Of a stretch of 64,000 bases of DNA, positions 45,181 through 54,001 are shown in pieces; within the stretch, counting starts at the first letter, position 1; each line of letters begins with the position of its first letter. This DNA comes from Rhynchopus euleeides (lineage: Eukaryota; Euglenozoa; Diplonemea; Diplonemida; Diplonemidae). Below the pieces are notes generated by a model. The model worked only from the letters and a program-made list of their open reading frames with translations, searched no databases and was not told the origin of the DNA. Position numbers and translations under genes: made by a program. The stretch spans positions 372,001-436,000 of the forward strand of contig OY723254.1 in the NCBI GenBank assembly GCA_963210315.1. Reading direction: 5' to 3'.

Positions 45181-48100
45181 CTACTGCTTGATGACAGGCG
45201 CAGCAAGCGACTGCAGGTGCCCCTGCACATCTGGGCAGGCCAGGTTGAGCTGCGTGGGGGCGGCGGTTGCGGTCACGGCGCTGAAGTAACCACTGTTACA
45301 AGTGGTTTTACAAGTGGTTTACATGTAAAAATTTTTACATGTAAATTTACAAGTGGCACTTGTAAAATTACATGTGCCACTTGTAAATTTTACAAGTGGT
45401 ACATGTAAAATTACATGTAAATGACATGTGCCACTTGTCATTTACGAGCTTTCCTGAACACTGGCGAGCCGTGTTGTTCCATTTGTTTATCCCCCGCGAC
45501 CCCAGACCAGCACATGCCCTGCTGCACACACACACCCTCACTTACAAAAGGACCTTTGCACCTCCAACATGAGCAAGAGAACGGCCACCACAACACCGAC
45601 GCGCAACAGCAAGCGGACGAAGAGCGGGGATCTGGGGAAGGAGGATGAGCGGCATGAAAGCCAGCTGCAGCAGCTTGTGGCCGTGTACACCACCAGGAAG
45701 ACGGGGGAGGTGTTTAAACACTCGGTGTTGAAGGAGATGCTGCAGAAGGTGCTGGTGACCACCATCCCCCCCAAGAGTGGAGTGATAACAAAGGTGCTGA
45801 AACGCAAATACGATGCACTGGCTTCCTACAAGTCACTGAAGGATGTTTCCGGCGACCTGTACACGGTTCGGATCGAAGGAAACCGTAATATGGCCATCCA
45901 CGGCATCGCGCTGAAGCCCTTCCCCACGCCAACGCAGAAGAAGTCGGAGGGTTTCGCGCGCCTCAAGCTGGTGGTGAAGGACCTGGACAGCATGGATATG
46001 GTCAAGATGTACAAGGCATCGGCACAAGCCTCCACATCCGAGACGCGTCCGAAGAATAAGGCAGTGGCGGCGGTGGCGGCGATGCAGCACGTCGTTGTGG
46101 GCGTGCACGACCAGGAGACCGGGCGCTACTATAGCGTCATCGTCGAGAATGGCTTCACCAAGCTGGTGACGGCGACGCTGGAAGGGGTGCAGGTCGCCTA
46201 CACCTTCTACAGGGACCGTCCTTCGGACCAGTGTGAGCCAGGTGAATACAGCGGCTCGCTCGTTGTGCCGCCTCCGCATTTTGTGGATTCAAGCAGAAAT
46301 CTGCAGGTCACGGTGCTGAGTGGGCTGACACGGATTGACGTGCCGATCACACCGCCTCCGACAAAGCAGGCCGCAACGACGGTCGGGTTCATACCCCCAC
46401 CTCGTAAAGCATGAAGCTCCCCTCCGGCTGATGACGCCCTCTCTGCTAGGGAACATGCGGGGGTGCCTCGAGTTTCTGCTGAGGGCTTTCCCCATCCGCT
46501 CGGGTCGCCCCCCACCAACAGTCATGGTCACGGGTGATGGCTACACACCCGGTAGCCTTCAAGGAAAGAGCAGGCAGCGACTGGCAATCGCATTGACGGA
46601 CGGGATCACCGCGTCCCGCTTTCTGACAGTGTGTGACCGCCACAAGCCCCTGTTCTACGAATGGTGGATGCTCCATGCCTTGGGGCAGATTGTGGCAGTT
46701 CAGAAGGGGATCTTCACGAAGGGGCCTTGCTCCTTTTCCATCACCCAGTTCCGGCTTGGGGGTGACCACTTAGAGTTGTGGTCACTCTTCAAAGGTGTAG
46801 GTGGGACAGGGCATCGTTCTGCCTTCTGCCTTACAGGAATCGACGAGCGTTTGGAGTACCTGCATGACTGCCACCGCTGTAGTATCCAAGAGATGGATGC
46901 CGCAGGATTCACTTGTAGCATCCTGCCGCAAAGAGTTTCTATTCGCTGTGATCAGCTATCATGTGCTGATCTTCTTGTTGGAGTGGGCAAATCCCGGGAT
47001 CACTCGCTCGGCATATGCTCATTCTCTCGAACACTGGTTTGATGAGCAGGATGCGCACAGGGTCACCGTCTCCGACGAGCTCTTCGAACAGGGCAACGGT
47101 GAGCGCAAGAGGTGGACACGTGGGGGATCCCCGCAGACGATGGAGCGTGATCTGCAGATCTATGAACTGAAACAGAAACACTTGACGGATGAAAATACCG
47201 TGCGCAAAGTGCCTCCACTGACTCCTACCATCGGCGAGCGGCCCCAAACTTTATCTTACGATTCCATGCGCCTGTGCAGGTGTGTGATCACTCACAATGA
47301 TACGTGGCTCAAGGCTGCTCGTCAATTGGTGGTCCGCTTGGACAAACTTGGCCTCGGGTCACATGTGCGCCGCAGAGATGGTCACGGACAGGAACCACCG
47401 ACGGGAGGAGGCTGGTGATGGCGGCAACCTTGCGAGTGACGGCAATAGCGGCGAGGCTGGTGATGATGATGATGATGATGGCGACGAGACATCCGCCACA
47501 GAAGAGTATAGCTGCGTTGTTTGCCCTGACAAGAGCTTCGCGCGGGTTTACGGGCTCTACGCCCACTACGACGGACAGCACCGGCCGAGGGCGCAGTGTG
47601 AATGTCGAGTGTCTTGCCCCTTGTGTGAGAAAACGGTGGTCAGAAGTGGACTTAGCCAACACGCCCTCTACGTCCACCAGGATGAGCTGGACATCACGAC
47701 CTGCCCTGTGTGTCTGCAGGAGTTTGCTTCACAAGAACTGAGGGATAGGCACATGTCGGACGAACACCCTGCAGTCTGAAAAAATGAGACTCGTCGTCGG
47801 CACAAAATACAATCAGTCCACTCGATCCGATCTCGACAGCTGTTGCATTGCACTCCCACCGTTTGCTGGTCATTTCTCCCCCCTCCTTGCCACTCCGCTT
47901 GCCAAAAAACCCCCCATCACAGTGTAGAGTATGAAGGAAACCGCGGAGATGACAAGTGGCACATGTCATTTACATGTAAAATTACAAGTACCACTTGTAA
48001 AAGTTACAAGTGGCACTTGTAATTTTACAAGTGGTACTTGTAATTTTACAAGTGGCACTTGTAACCATTTTTCACTTGTAACTTTACATGTAAAACCACT

Positions 48101-48852
48101 TGTAATGTAATTTACTTCAGCGCCGTGGTGTGGCAGCTATTCCCCCCCCCCCCCAGTGCGACGAACAGACCCTTGTGCTGCCGTTTCAGGCAGCAGCACC
48201 GCCACACCCGACACACCCTGCTGCGGCATACCTTCTTGGAGGGGCGGGGGTGGAAGGCGTACCGCGCCTCGGCCTTCTCCAGGGCCTCGTCGTGCCTCTT
48301 TGCTGCATCGACCATACGCCGCGTGCACTCAACCTCTTGCTTCCGCGAGATCAGAATGGGCGGCGCTGTCGGGTACAGCTTCGCCTCACACTGCCTGCGG
48401 TTGGCCCTCGCCGTCTCGACAGCCTTGCAGGACAGCCTGTGCGACACCTCTTGCATGGCAGAGTCGGTCAGGATGCAGTGCTTCATGGGGCTCTGCTTCC
48501 ACGATAGTCTCTTGTCGTGCGCCTCCTCGAGTGCCTCGCGCCGCTTCTGCCGCGACTCGACGACACTGTAGTACAGCTTCCTGGTGGCCCGCTCCTCCCG
48601 CTTGCTGAGCTCCTGTGCGCACGGCTTCGGGCGTGCCTTGGCGCGGTTTTCCCTCAACTCCTTCTCCTCGGCCTTCATGCGGCGCTGCCTCAACTCCACA
48701 GGGCGGAAGTACAGCCGCTGCAGATTCGCCGCAAAGTCGTCATGCGATCTCAGGATGCGGGGCGGCTCTGCCGTGTGGGGGCGTGCTGTCTCCGCTGCAA
48801 CCTCCTTCAGGTAGTGCCCGCGCGCCGAAGCAGATGACACCGGGCGGCGCAT
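45181..48852 (-). CDS. Repetitive charged coiled-coil protein; intron carries a transposon
   Basis: Exon 1 (48852-48232) encodes 207 residues rich in Arg, Glu and Lys, with about four repeats of the form R-[L/M]-Y-x3-VE-x-R-x2-R-x2-A (LQRLYFRPVELRQRR; TRKLYYSVVESRQKRREA; SHRLSCKAVETARANRR; TRRMVDAAKRHDEA). It stops at AAG|GTATGC (48231). Beyond the 2,854-bp transposon an acceptor CCCCCACGCAG leads to exon 2 (45249-45181): LNLACPDVQG, then HLQSLAAPVIKQ and TAG, in the same phase. Without the transposon the intron is 128 nt, like its neighbours. The 229-residue product resembles uncharacterised flagellar or cytoskeletal proteins of protists; no family assigned. If the intron is not spliced, translation would end at a TAA inside the transposon's terminal repeat (48112). 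Confidence 0.65.
45569..46414 (+). CDS. Transposon ORF1, 281 residues, unknown function
   Basis: Begins MSKRTATTT with a basic N-terminus (NSKRTKSGD), then a helical segment ending SGVITKVLKRKYDALA that may bind DNA. A central part follows with IEGNRNMAIHGIAL, an Ala-rich VAAVAAMQHVVVGV, and a C-terminal beta-rich part (GEYSGSLVVPPPHF; LTRIDVPITPPP). Ends with a TGA just before the next ORF's ATG at 46431, suggesting one transcript. No domain recognised. Confidence 0.65.
   Translation: MSKRTATTTPTRNSKRTKSGDLGKEDERHESQLQQLVAVYTTRKTGEVFKHSVLKEMLQKVLVTTIPPKSGVITKVLKRKYDALASYKSLKDVSGDLYTVRIEGNRNMAIHGIALKPFPTPTQKKSEGFARLKLVVKDLDSMDMVKMYKASAQASTSETRPKNKAVAAVAAMQHVVVGVHDQETGRYYSVIVENGFTKLVTATLEGVQVAYTFYRDRPSDQCEPGEYSGSLVVPPPHFVDSSRNLQVTVLSGLTRIDVPITPPPTKQAATTVGFIPPPRKA
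46431..47418 (+). CDS. Transposon ORF2, candidate DDE transposase, two overlapping frames
   Basis: The first frame (46431-47042) starts MTPSLLGNMRGCLEF and holds VMVTGDGYTPGS and FRLGGDHLELWSLFKGVGG followed by an FC. This order (DG near the start, then GGD-x-L ... G..G ... C) resembles DDE transposase-like proteins of several protist and animal elements. Near 46910-46930 the better-looking reading passes to the second frame (LFAVISYHVLIFLLEWANPG, then EQDAHRVTVSDELFEQG, ending at 47418), so a frameshift or small intron is likely there. I cannot name the third catalytic residue. Assignment as transposase is by pattern, not by clear homology. Confidence 0.5.
47363..47779 (+). CDS. Transposon ORF3, C2H2 zinc-finger protein
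   Basis: A 138-residue frame from ATG 47363; an in-frame ATG at 47381 is possible too. An acidic run encoded by GAT repeats (GEAGDDDDDDGDE) precedes three zinc fingers: CVVCPDKSF ... LYAHYDGQH, CPLCEKTVV ... LSQHALYVH and CPVCLQEFA ... LRDRHMSDEH. Finger spacing is regular. Probably a DNA-binding accessory factor of the transposon, or the end of the transposase joined by splicing, since it overlaps ORF2. Confidence 0.7.
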   Translation: MCAAEMVTDRNHRREEAGDGGNLASDGNSGEAGDDDDDDGDETSATEEYSCVVCPDKSFARVYGLYAHYDGQHRPRAQCECRVSCPLCEKTVVRSGLSQHALYVHQDELDITTCPVCLQEFASQELRDRHMSDEHPAV

Positions 48853-50021
48853 CGCCGCTCCACCACCCAGCCCGGTGGTCTGTGTGTTATCTTATGCGAC
48901 GGAGGCCCCACCCAGCCATGCCTGTGGGAGTGGGGTAAGGTGGCAGCAGCACAACACACCCGCAAACCGGATGGGGGGAGCCGAGCATGCGGAGAAGGGG
49001 CGTGTTGCGTGAGACAAACGCAAAGCAGAATGGGAGACAAACAGGGCTTGTGGTAAAAGGGCCTGGAGGGGTGGGTGGTGGGGGCGAAAGCCACGGCTGT
49101 AATCAGTTCCACACCCCCCGTGATGGCGTGCCGGATACATTGACAAAAGGGTCTTTCTTTTTGAGATCGATGTCTTCGAGCCTGGCTGTGACGGGCGCTT
49201 CGCTGCGATGGCCACCAGGTCTGGTGATGCAAACAGCGGCATATCAGCGTTGTCTGCAACACCAAAACTGCCTGTGGGAAGGCTCGCATGCTCACAGCAC
49301 ACGGTGATGTTAGCATTGTCTCTGTTCCTCCACACTCAGGGAACTCCAGAAAGACGAATCGCGTCGCCCTCACCCCCTCACACACTGCAGTCGTGTCGAA
49401 CCCACCGAGCGCACCCTGCTTTTGTCGGGAAGCCTCACACTGCAAACACGCACGGACACACAGTAGAATACAGCGCAACAAAATGGGTTAAATAGTACAA
49501 CAAGATAATATCCTTGCCACGCGCCACCGCGTCTTCTTCGCCACAACAAACATAGGGGACAGATACAGCGCAACGACAGTTGGGGGGGGGGGGGTGATAG
49601 GTAAGAATCGAGACGGTTTGGGGGGGGGGGGGTCCCGGAGGGGTGCGGGCGAATTAGGGGCAGTACAATGAAGTGGAGTATACTCGGGGAGGGGGGTGGG
49701 GTGATACGGCTTATTCTAAGAAAAGGCAAATGTACAGCAGGTGCAAAAGAAAGGGAGGGGGGCGGGGGGAGGAGAGCGGGGTGGGGGCGGTGTGTTACCA
49801 CTGGCCCCTCACCCCCGCCCCCCTCGCATCCCACAGCCGGGGCCTGTTGGGGCAGGCCGACACATACACAGGGAGGAGGGTGGCTGCCTGCAGCTGGCAG
49901 CGTGTTGCACTTCAGGCAGGCCAGAGTTGGTTCTTTTGTCGGGAAGTTTTCCGTTGCAGTTGTTGACAAGGCTCTGGGAAAAAGCAGGCTTTGAGAAACC
50001 CATGCCCATGGCGTGCCCGCG
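48853..50021. other. Intergenic, nothing supported
   Basis: Contains G runs at 49581-49590 and 49620-49632 and G/A-rich tracts to 49780. A CACACAG acceptor near 48880 may serve the coiled-coil gene's leader. No coding evidence. Confidence 0.55.
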
Positions 50022-51860
50022 CTACGCCTGCTGCTCGGCAGAGCTCAGCTGCTGCTGGATCTGCGCAAGCTGCGACTGCTGCGCGGCCACGGAAAGGTGC
50101 TGCACAATGGACTGGAGACCCCCTTCCCTCTTATCCATGCTGGGGGTAACAGGCGGCGTGTCTCCCCACGACGATGACACGTCAAAGTCATGGGTGCCCA
50201 TCTTCGATACCTGTGGTGGGGATTGGGTGTGAAACAAAAACTCAAGTTGCATGCGCGGGACGCCCAATAACCCCTTTGCCGCAAAGCAACCTTGTGAGGA
50301 AAAAATACCCTCCTACGCATGGCCACCCTGAGTGCATACCCTTGGCGACAGGTGCTGCGAGCGCCCCTTCGGCAGGTGCTGCGAGGGGTGGTGCGATACG
50401 TGCGAAACGTGCTGCTGCGGCAGCTGTGAAGGGTGCTGGGAGACGGAAGCCTGTGGCGCGAGGCTCGGCGTGCCCGACTTGCAGGACACAAACTGCTGGG
50501 GCTGCGAGACATGCTGCTGCGGCTGCGAAACGTGCTGCGTAATCGGCTGCGACACAAACTGCTGCGAAACGTGCTGCGACACAGGCTGCTGAGAATGGGA
50601 CAGGTGCTGCTGCGGCTGCGACACATGCTGCGTCACCGGCTGCGACACAAACTGCTGCGGCTGCGACACCTGCCGCTGCACCTGCGAGGCCTGCTGCACA
50701 AGCTGGTGCTGCGGCGACGCCGGGTGATGCGACGCATGCTGCTGCAGCTGCGACACGGTGTTCCCCTGCGATTGGAACTGGCTCGTCTCCGACGCCGTCC
50801 CCTCCAGCTTCTGCAGACCCGCCGCACTCACCCACTGCTGCGCCGGCGCCGGCACCGACACCGCCGCCCTCACAGGCCCACCCCCACCCCCCTGCGCGAA
50901 GTACTGCCGCCCATCCTCCGACACAGCCATCCCCCGCGGCGACGCCGGCGGCGGGGCGGACTGCACATTGCCAGGGCTCCCCACCTGCGGGACGGTGCTC
51001 TGCCGCGCCCCCTGATCAGGCCCCGACGCCGACATCTGCGGCGCGATCGTCGGCACACCCGACATGACAGCCTTCGGCCCCTCCGACACATTCGACGACG
51101 CGCCCACCGAGCTGTACCGCGACACGCCCTGCAGGTCCTCCGGGATTGCCAGGAAGTGCTGCTGCGGCGGGGGCCCCTTGCCGGGGGTGGCGAGCGAGGG
51201 CACCCGCACCATAGACCCGGAGGGGCTGAAGGCGCCTGCACCCTCCTCCTCTGAGAACATGAGACGCGGCACGGCGTCCTGCACCGCCTGGTTGGTGTGT
51301 CCGACGGGGTCGATGCTGGTGCGGATATCCTGGTGCCGCAGCAGCAGCGCGTAATACAGCGCCCGCAGCACAGCTTGGTCGTAGCACGTCAGTTCGAAGG
51401 TGGTCTGCGGCAGGTGCACAACGAGCGTGCGCCGCTGCGGGTCGTGGAACATCTCTGTAATGTCTGTGACATCGAATGACATGCTCCCTTCGCTGTGCAC
51501 GATCTCCGCCACGCTGTGCGTCACGTTGACCTGCGCATCGACGCCTTCTTCAGAGCGGTGCCCTGTCCCCAGCAGCTCATACAGCGTGATGCCGTCGTGG
51601 AACTGCATGCAGGACACGGCGCGTGCGTCCTCCTGGCTGAGCCCCTGCCTGCAGTCCCAGTAGGTTGCCGTCCAGTCGGGGTTCCCGCTGGTGCGCTTCA
51701 CCTGGAACATCTGCTTCAGCATCGTCACATGCTCCCGTGCGATGCGGAGCAGCTCCCTGTATTCGCTCCCCGACACGACAAAGCTGTCGCCCCCGCGCTC
51801 GTCATCATGCACCGTCACGACCGGCTCAGCCATGTCGGAATAAGGGCTCTGCTGGGCCAT
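50022..51860 (-). CDS. Q/S-rich protein with conserved N-terminal domain, two exons
   Basis: Exon 1 (51860-50340, 507 codons) ends CCAAGG|GTATGC; the 129-nt intron ends CACCACAG; exon 2 (50210-50022) continues in phase with VSKMGTHDFDVSSSWGDTPP and ends QLSSAEQQA. ATG 51860 follows a pyrimidine-rich stretch and CTGGCAG|GCG, a good acceptor for a spliced leader. The product is 569 residues. Residues 1-210 look globular: YRELLRIAREHVTMLKQMF, SFDVTDITEMFHDPQRRTLVVHLPQ and FELTCYDQAVLRALYYALLL alternate strands and helices and could be a PH-like fold, unproven. From about 210 it is Pro/Ser/Gly-rich, then has about 12 repeats of the VSQPQQH type (400-480), ending in a Gln-rich coil. Function unknown; the repeats suggest a flexible scaffold. 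Confidence 0.8.
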
Positions 51861-52159
51861 CGCCTGCCAGGTTGTGAAGGGTGTGAAGTGAGGAAGGCAA
51901 ATACAACCCTGCATACACACACTATTGGCAGCAACACGCGTTTTTTTGACTAAAAAAAGACCCGCGTGAGGGGAAGCGTTCGGTACCTCCACACATGCTG
52001 CTGTTTCTTTCGTTTCGGACAACTGGTCTGCCTGGCGGGGGGGCTGCCGTCGACGTGTTGCTGAAGCACCCCATTCCTATTCCGGAGCGGGGGTGGGGGG
52101 TGGCCAGAGTGGGGCAAGAGTGGCGGGGGTCATGGGGAGCAAGGGGCGGGCCGCCAGGC

Positions 52160-52516
52160 TCAGGACCCGCCGGAAGGCGGGCTGGCGGCGGCTGCCGACA
52201 CAAAGCAGCCGGCCTGTGGGGGCGGGGGCAGGTCTGGCGGGCACGGCCCGGCCTGCTCGCCCTCGCCCTCCAGAGAACCAAGCGAGATCAGGCCGAGGGA
52301 CAGCTGGCGCACCCTGCAGGGCGGCCCCCACCCCGAGTGCACGCTGCCGCAGTCAGACACGTTTTCCGCATTCTTCGTGTCCTGCTCGCGCTTCCTCCAC
52401 TTCTCAAGCTTTGTCTTCGGCTTTTTCGCAACCTCGTCCTGCCACACAGCAGGGTGGGCCTCGTTGCCGCGCGGCTCATTCTCCAGCGTCTGGGCCCTCA
52501 CACAGCACTGCCCCAT
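52160..52516 (-). CDS. Small protein with MGQCC dual-acylation start
   Basis: A 118-residue frame from ATG 52516, which lies five bases after the acceptor-like CCCTGCAG. It starts MGQCCVRAQ: Gly2 for N-myristoylation and Cys4/Cys5 for palmitoylation, as in membrane-anchored small proteins. A charged segment (VWQDEVAKKPKTKLEKWRKREQD) is probably helical. After about residue 60 the composition turns Pro/Gly/Ser-rich, so the true end may lie in another exon or the tail may be disordered. It follows the Q/S-rich gene's upstream region on the same strand. Family unknown. Confidence 0.5.
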   Translation of the reverse strand: MGQCCVRAQTLENEPRGNEAHPAVWQDEVAKKPKTKLEKWRKREQDTKNAENVSDCGSVHSGWGPPCRVRQLSLGLISLGSLEGEGEQAGPCPPDLPPPPQAGCFVSAAAASPPSGGS

Positions 52517-52852
52517 GTGCCCTGCAGGAAGGCAGGCAAGGCGTGTGTATATGCAACAGTGCTCCAGCTCCCACAGAGCCCAACAGGCGGGGGGGAAGCA
52601 CGGGGTGACAACGGCGTGCTGAAGTGAAGGGGCAAAGGGGTTGGTGGCAGAGGGGTGGGAGGGGGGGGGGGGTGGGGGGCGAATCACTCCGCAAATGATG
52701 TTTCTTCTTCGTTTCCCGCCTATTTGGTGAAGGCACTCAACAGTTATACAGTTCTGAACGGTGAGACCCCAAGAGAGAAGGGGAGGATCCGCAAAAAGGC
52801 TGGGTATATGTTCCCTTTCGAACGCTGAAACACCTGCACACACACACACACA
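52517..52852. other. Intergenic, G-run and CA-run
   Basis: A G run near 52660-52680 and a (CA)n run (52836-52852) that abuts the next 350-bp repeat. Nothing else seen. Confidence 0.6.
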
Positions 52853-53202
52853 AAGCCCTCAAGACTCTTGGAGCGGCCTGACTATTTAGTGTCTTTGTCG
52901 CAGCAAGGGGGCGATATATACCGATTTTTTATTGATTTCACGTGTCAGTGTTTGACTTTTTCGCAACTTCATTTCTTCCTTTTCTCCCTCTCCAACCCCA
53001 CCCGTGACACCACCAGGGTTTAGCTAGCCCTGGTCCGATTATCCCCGGTTCTTCGCTGAAGAGACGCGGCCGGGGGGAGGGGTACGAAGAGTACGCGTCG
53101 AAACCGGTGTCACGTCGTGTTGGGGAATCCTTCGGGAGTGCGATACTGAAGGGGAGGTGCTACTGCCCGTGCAGGGCGACACCGCCTTAAAGCTTCATAA
53201 CC
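52853..53202 (+). repeat. 350-bp dispersed repeat, copy 2 (forward)
   Basis: From AAGCCCTCAAGACTCTTGG to CTTCATAACC, with CA runs on both sides. Almost identical to the other three copies. Confidence 0.92.
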
Positions 53203-53651
53203 ACACACAAACCCTCTATTCCCCCAGGCCTGATGAGCAAACCCCCCTGCCCCATGTTGTGACTTCCTTTCTACCTTGCACAAAACATCCCATTTGCCCC
53301 TTTTCTTCCTTCGAAAGTGTTGTGACTACCCCCCCTTCCCCACCCCTCGGGAGTGCCACTCCTCTGGTGGTTAAAAGTGACCCGCCGTTGTGCCTTCGGC
53401 ATCTGTTGCGTGTGCCGTCGTATGCTTCCTATGCACTAGTTATAGCTATCCGGGGGCGGTCTGCTGTCGCACCAGTGGGCTGCCCCACCTCTGCACCCTC
53501 GGTTTTTAAGATGTTCACCACAGCGGAGAATGATCCCCTTCTCTGTGGCGATCGAGCCAAGCTGGACGAGGTTCGCCTTCGGGCGAAGGTCATGTGGGCG
53601 GACAAAAGGTGCCTGCTCCTGAGACTCATCAGCAACCTGTTTCTTCCTTCA
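53203..53651. other. Segment between two direct 350-bp repeats
   Basis: A plus-strand frame from ATG 53512 (MFTTAENDPLLCGDRAKLDE, then VRLRAKVMWADKRCLLLRL) looks weakly coding but runs into the next repeat. It could be residue of an element bounded by the two repeats. Confidence 0.35.
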
Positions 53652-54001
53652 AGCCCTCAAGACTCTTGAAGCGGCCTGACTATTTAGTGTCTTCGTCGCA
53701 GCAAGGGGGCGATATATACCACCCTTTTTATTGATTTCACGTGTCAGTGTTTGACTTTTTCGCAACTTCATTTCTTCCTTTTCTCCCTCTCCAACCCCAC
53801 CCGTGACACCACCAGGGTTTAGCTAGCCCTGGTCCGATTATCCCCGGTTCTTCGCTGAAGAGACGCGGCCGGGGGGAGGGGTACGAAGAGTACGCGTCGA
53901 AACCGGTGTCACGTCGTGTTGGGGAATCCTTCGGGAGTGCGATACTGAAGGGGAGGTGCTACTGCCCGTGCAGGGCGACACCGCCTTAAAACTTTATAAC
54001 C
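53652..54001 (+). repeat. 350-bp dispersed repeat, copy 3 (forward)
   Basis: Same limits as copy 2, ending CTTTATAACC next to a (CA)n run, after which the RNase H frame is open. Confidence 0.92.

Larger units (their letters stand above)
45274..48127 (+). mobile_element. 2.85-kb DNA transposon with three ORFs and palindromic subterminal arrays
   Basis: Ends CACGGCGCTGAAGTAA (45274) and its exact complement (48112-48127) are followed inward, after six diverged bases, by TTACAAGTGGTTTTACA on both sides. Subterminal arrays of about 150 bp each (45297-45442, 47952-48107) consist of ACAAGTG, CACTTGT and ACATGTAAA units in palindromic pairs, likely transposase-binding sites. The flanks share only GT. 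Contents: a 281-residue ORF, a DDE-like ORF in two frames and a C2H2 zinc-finger ORF, all on plus, opposite to the host gene whose intron it occupies. I cannot place it in a named superfamily. Confidence 0.85.
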
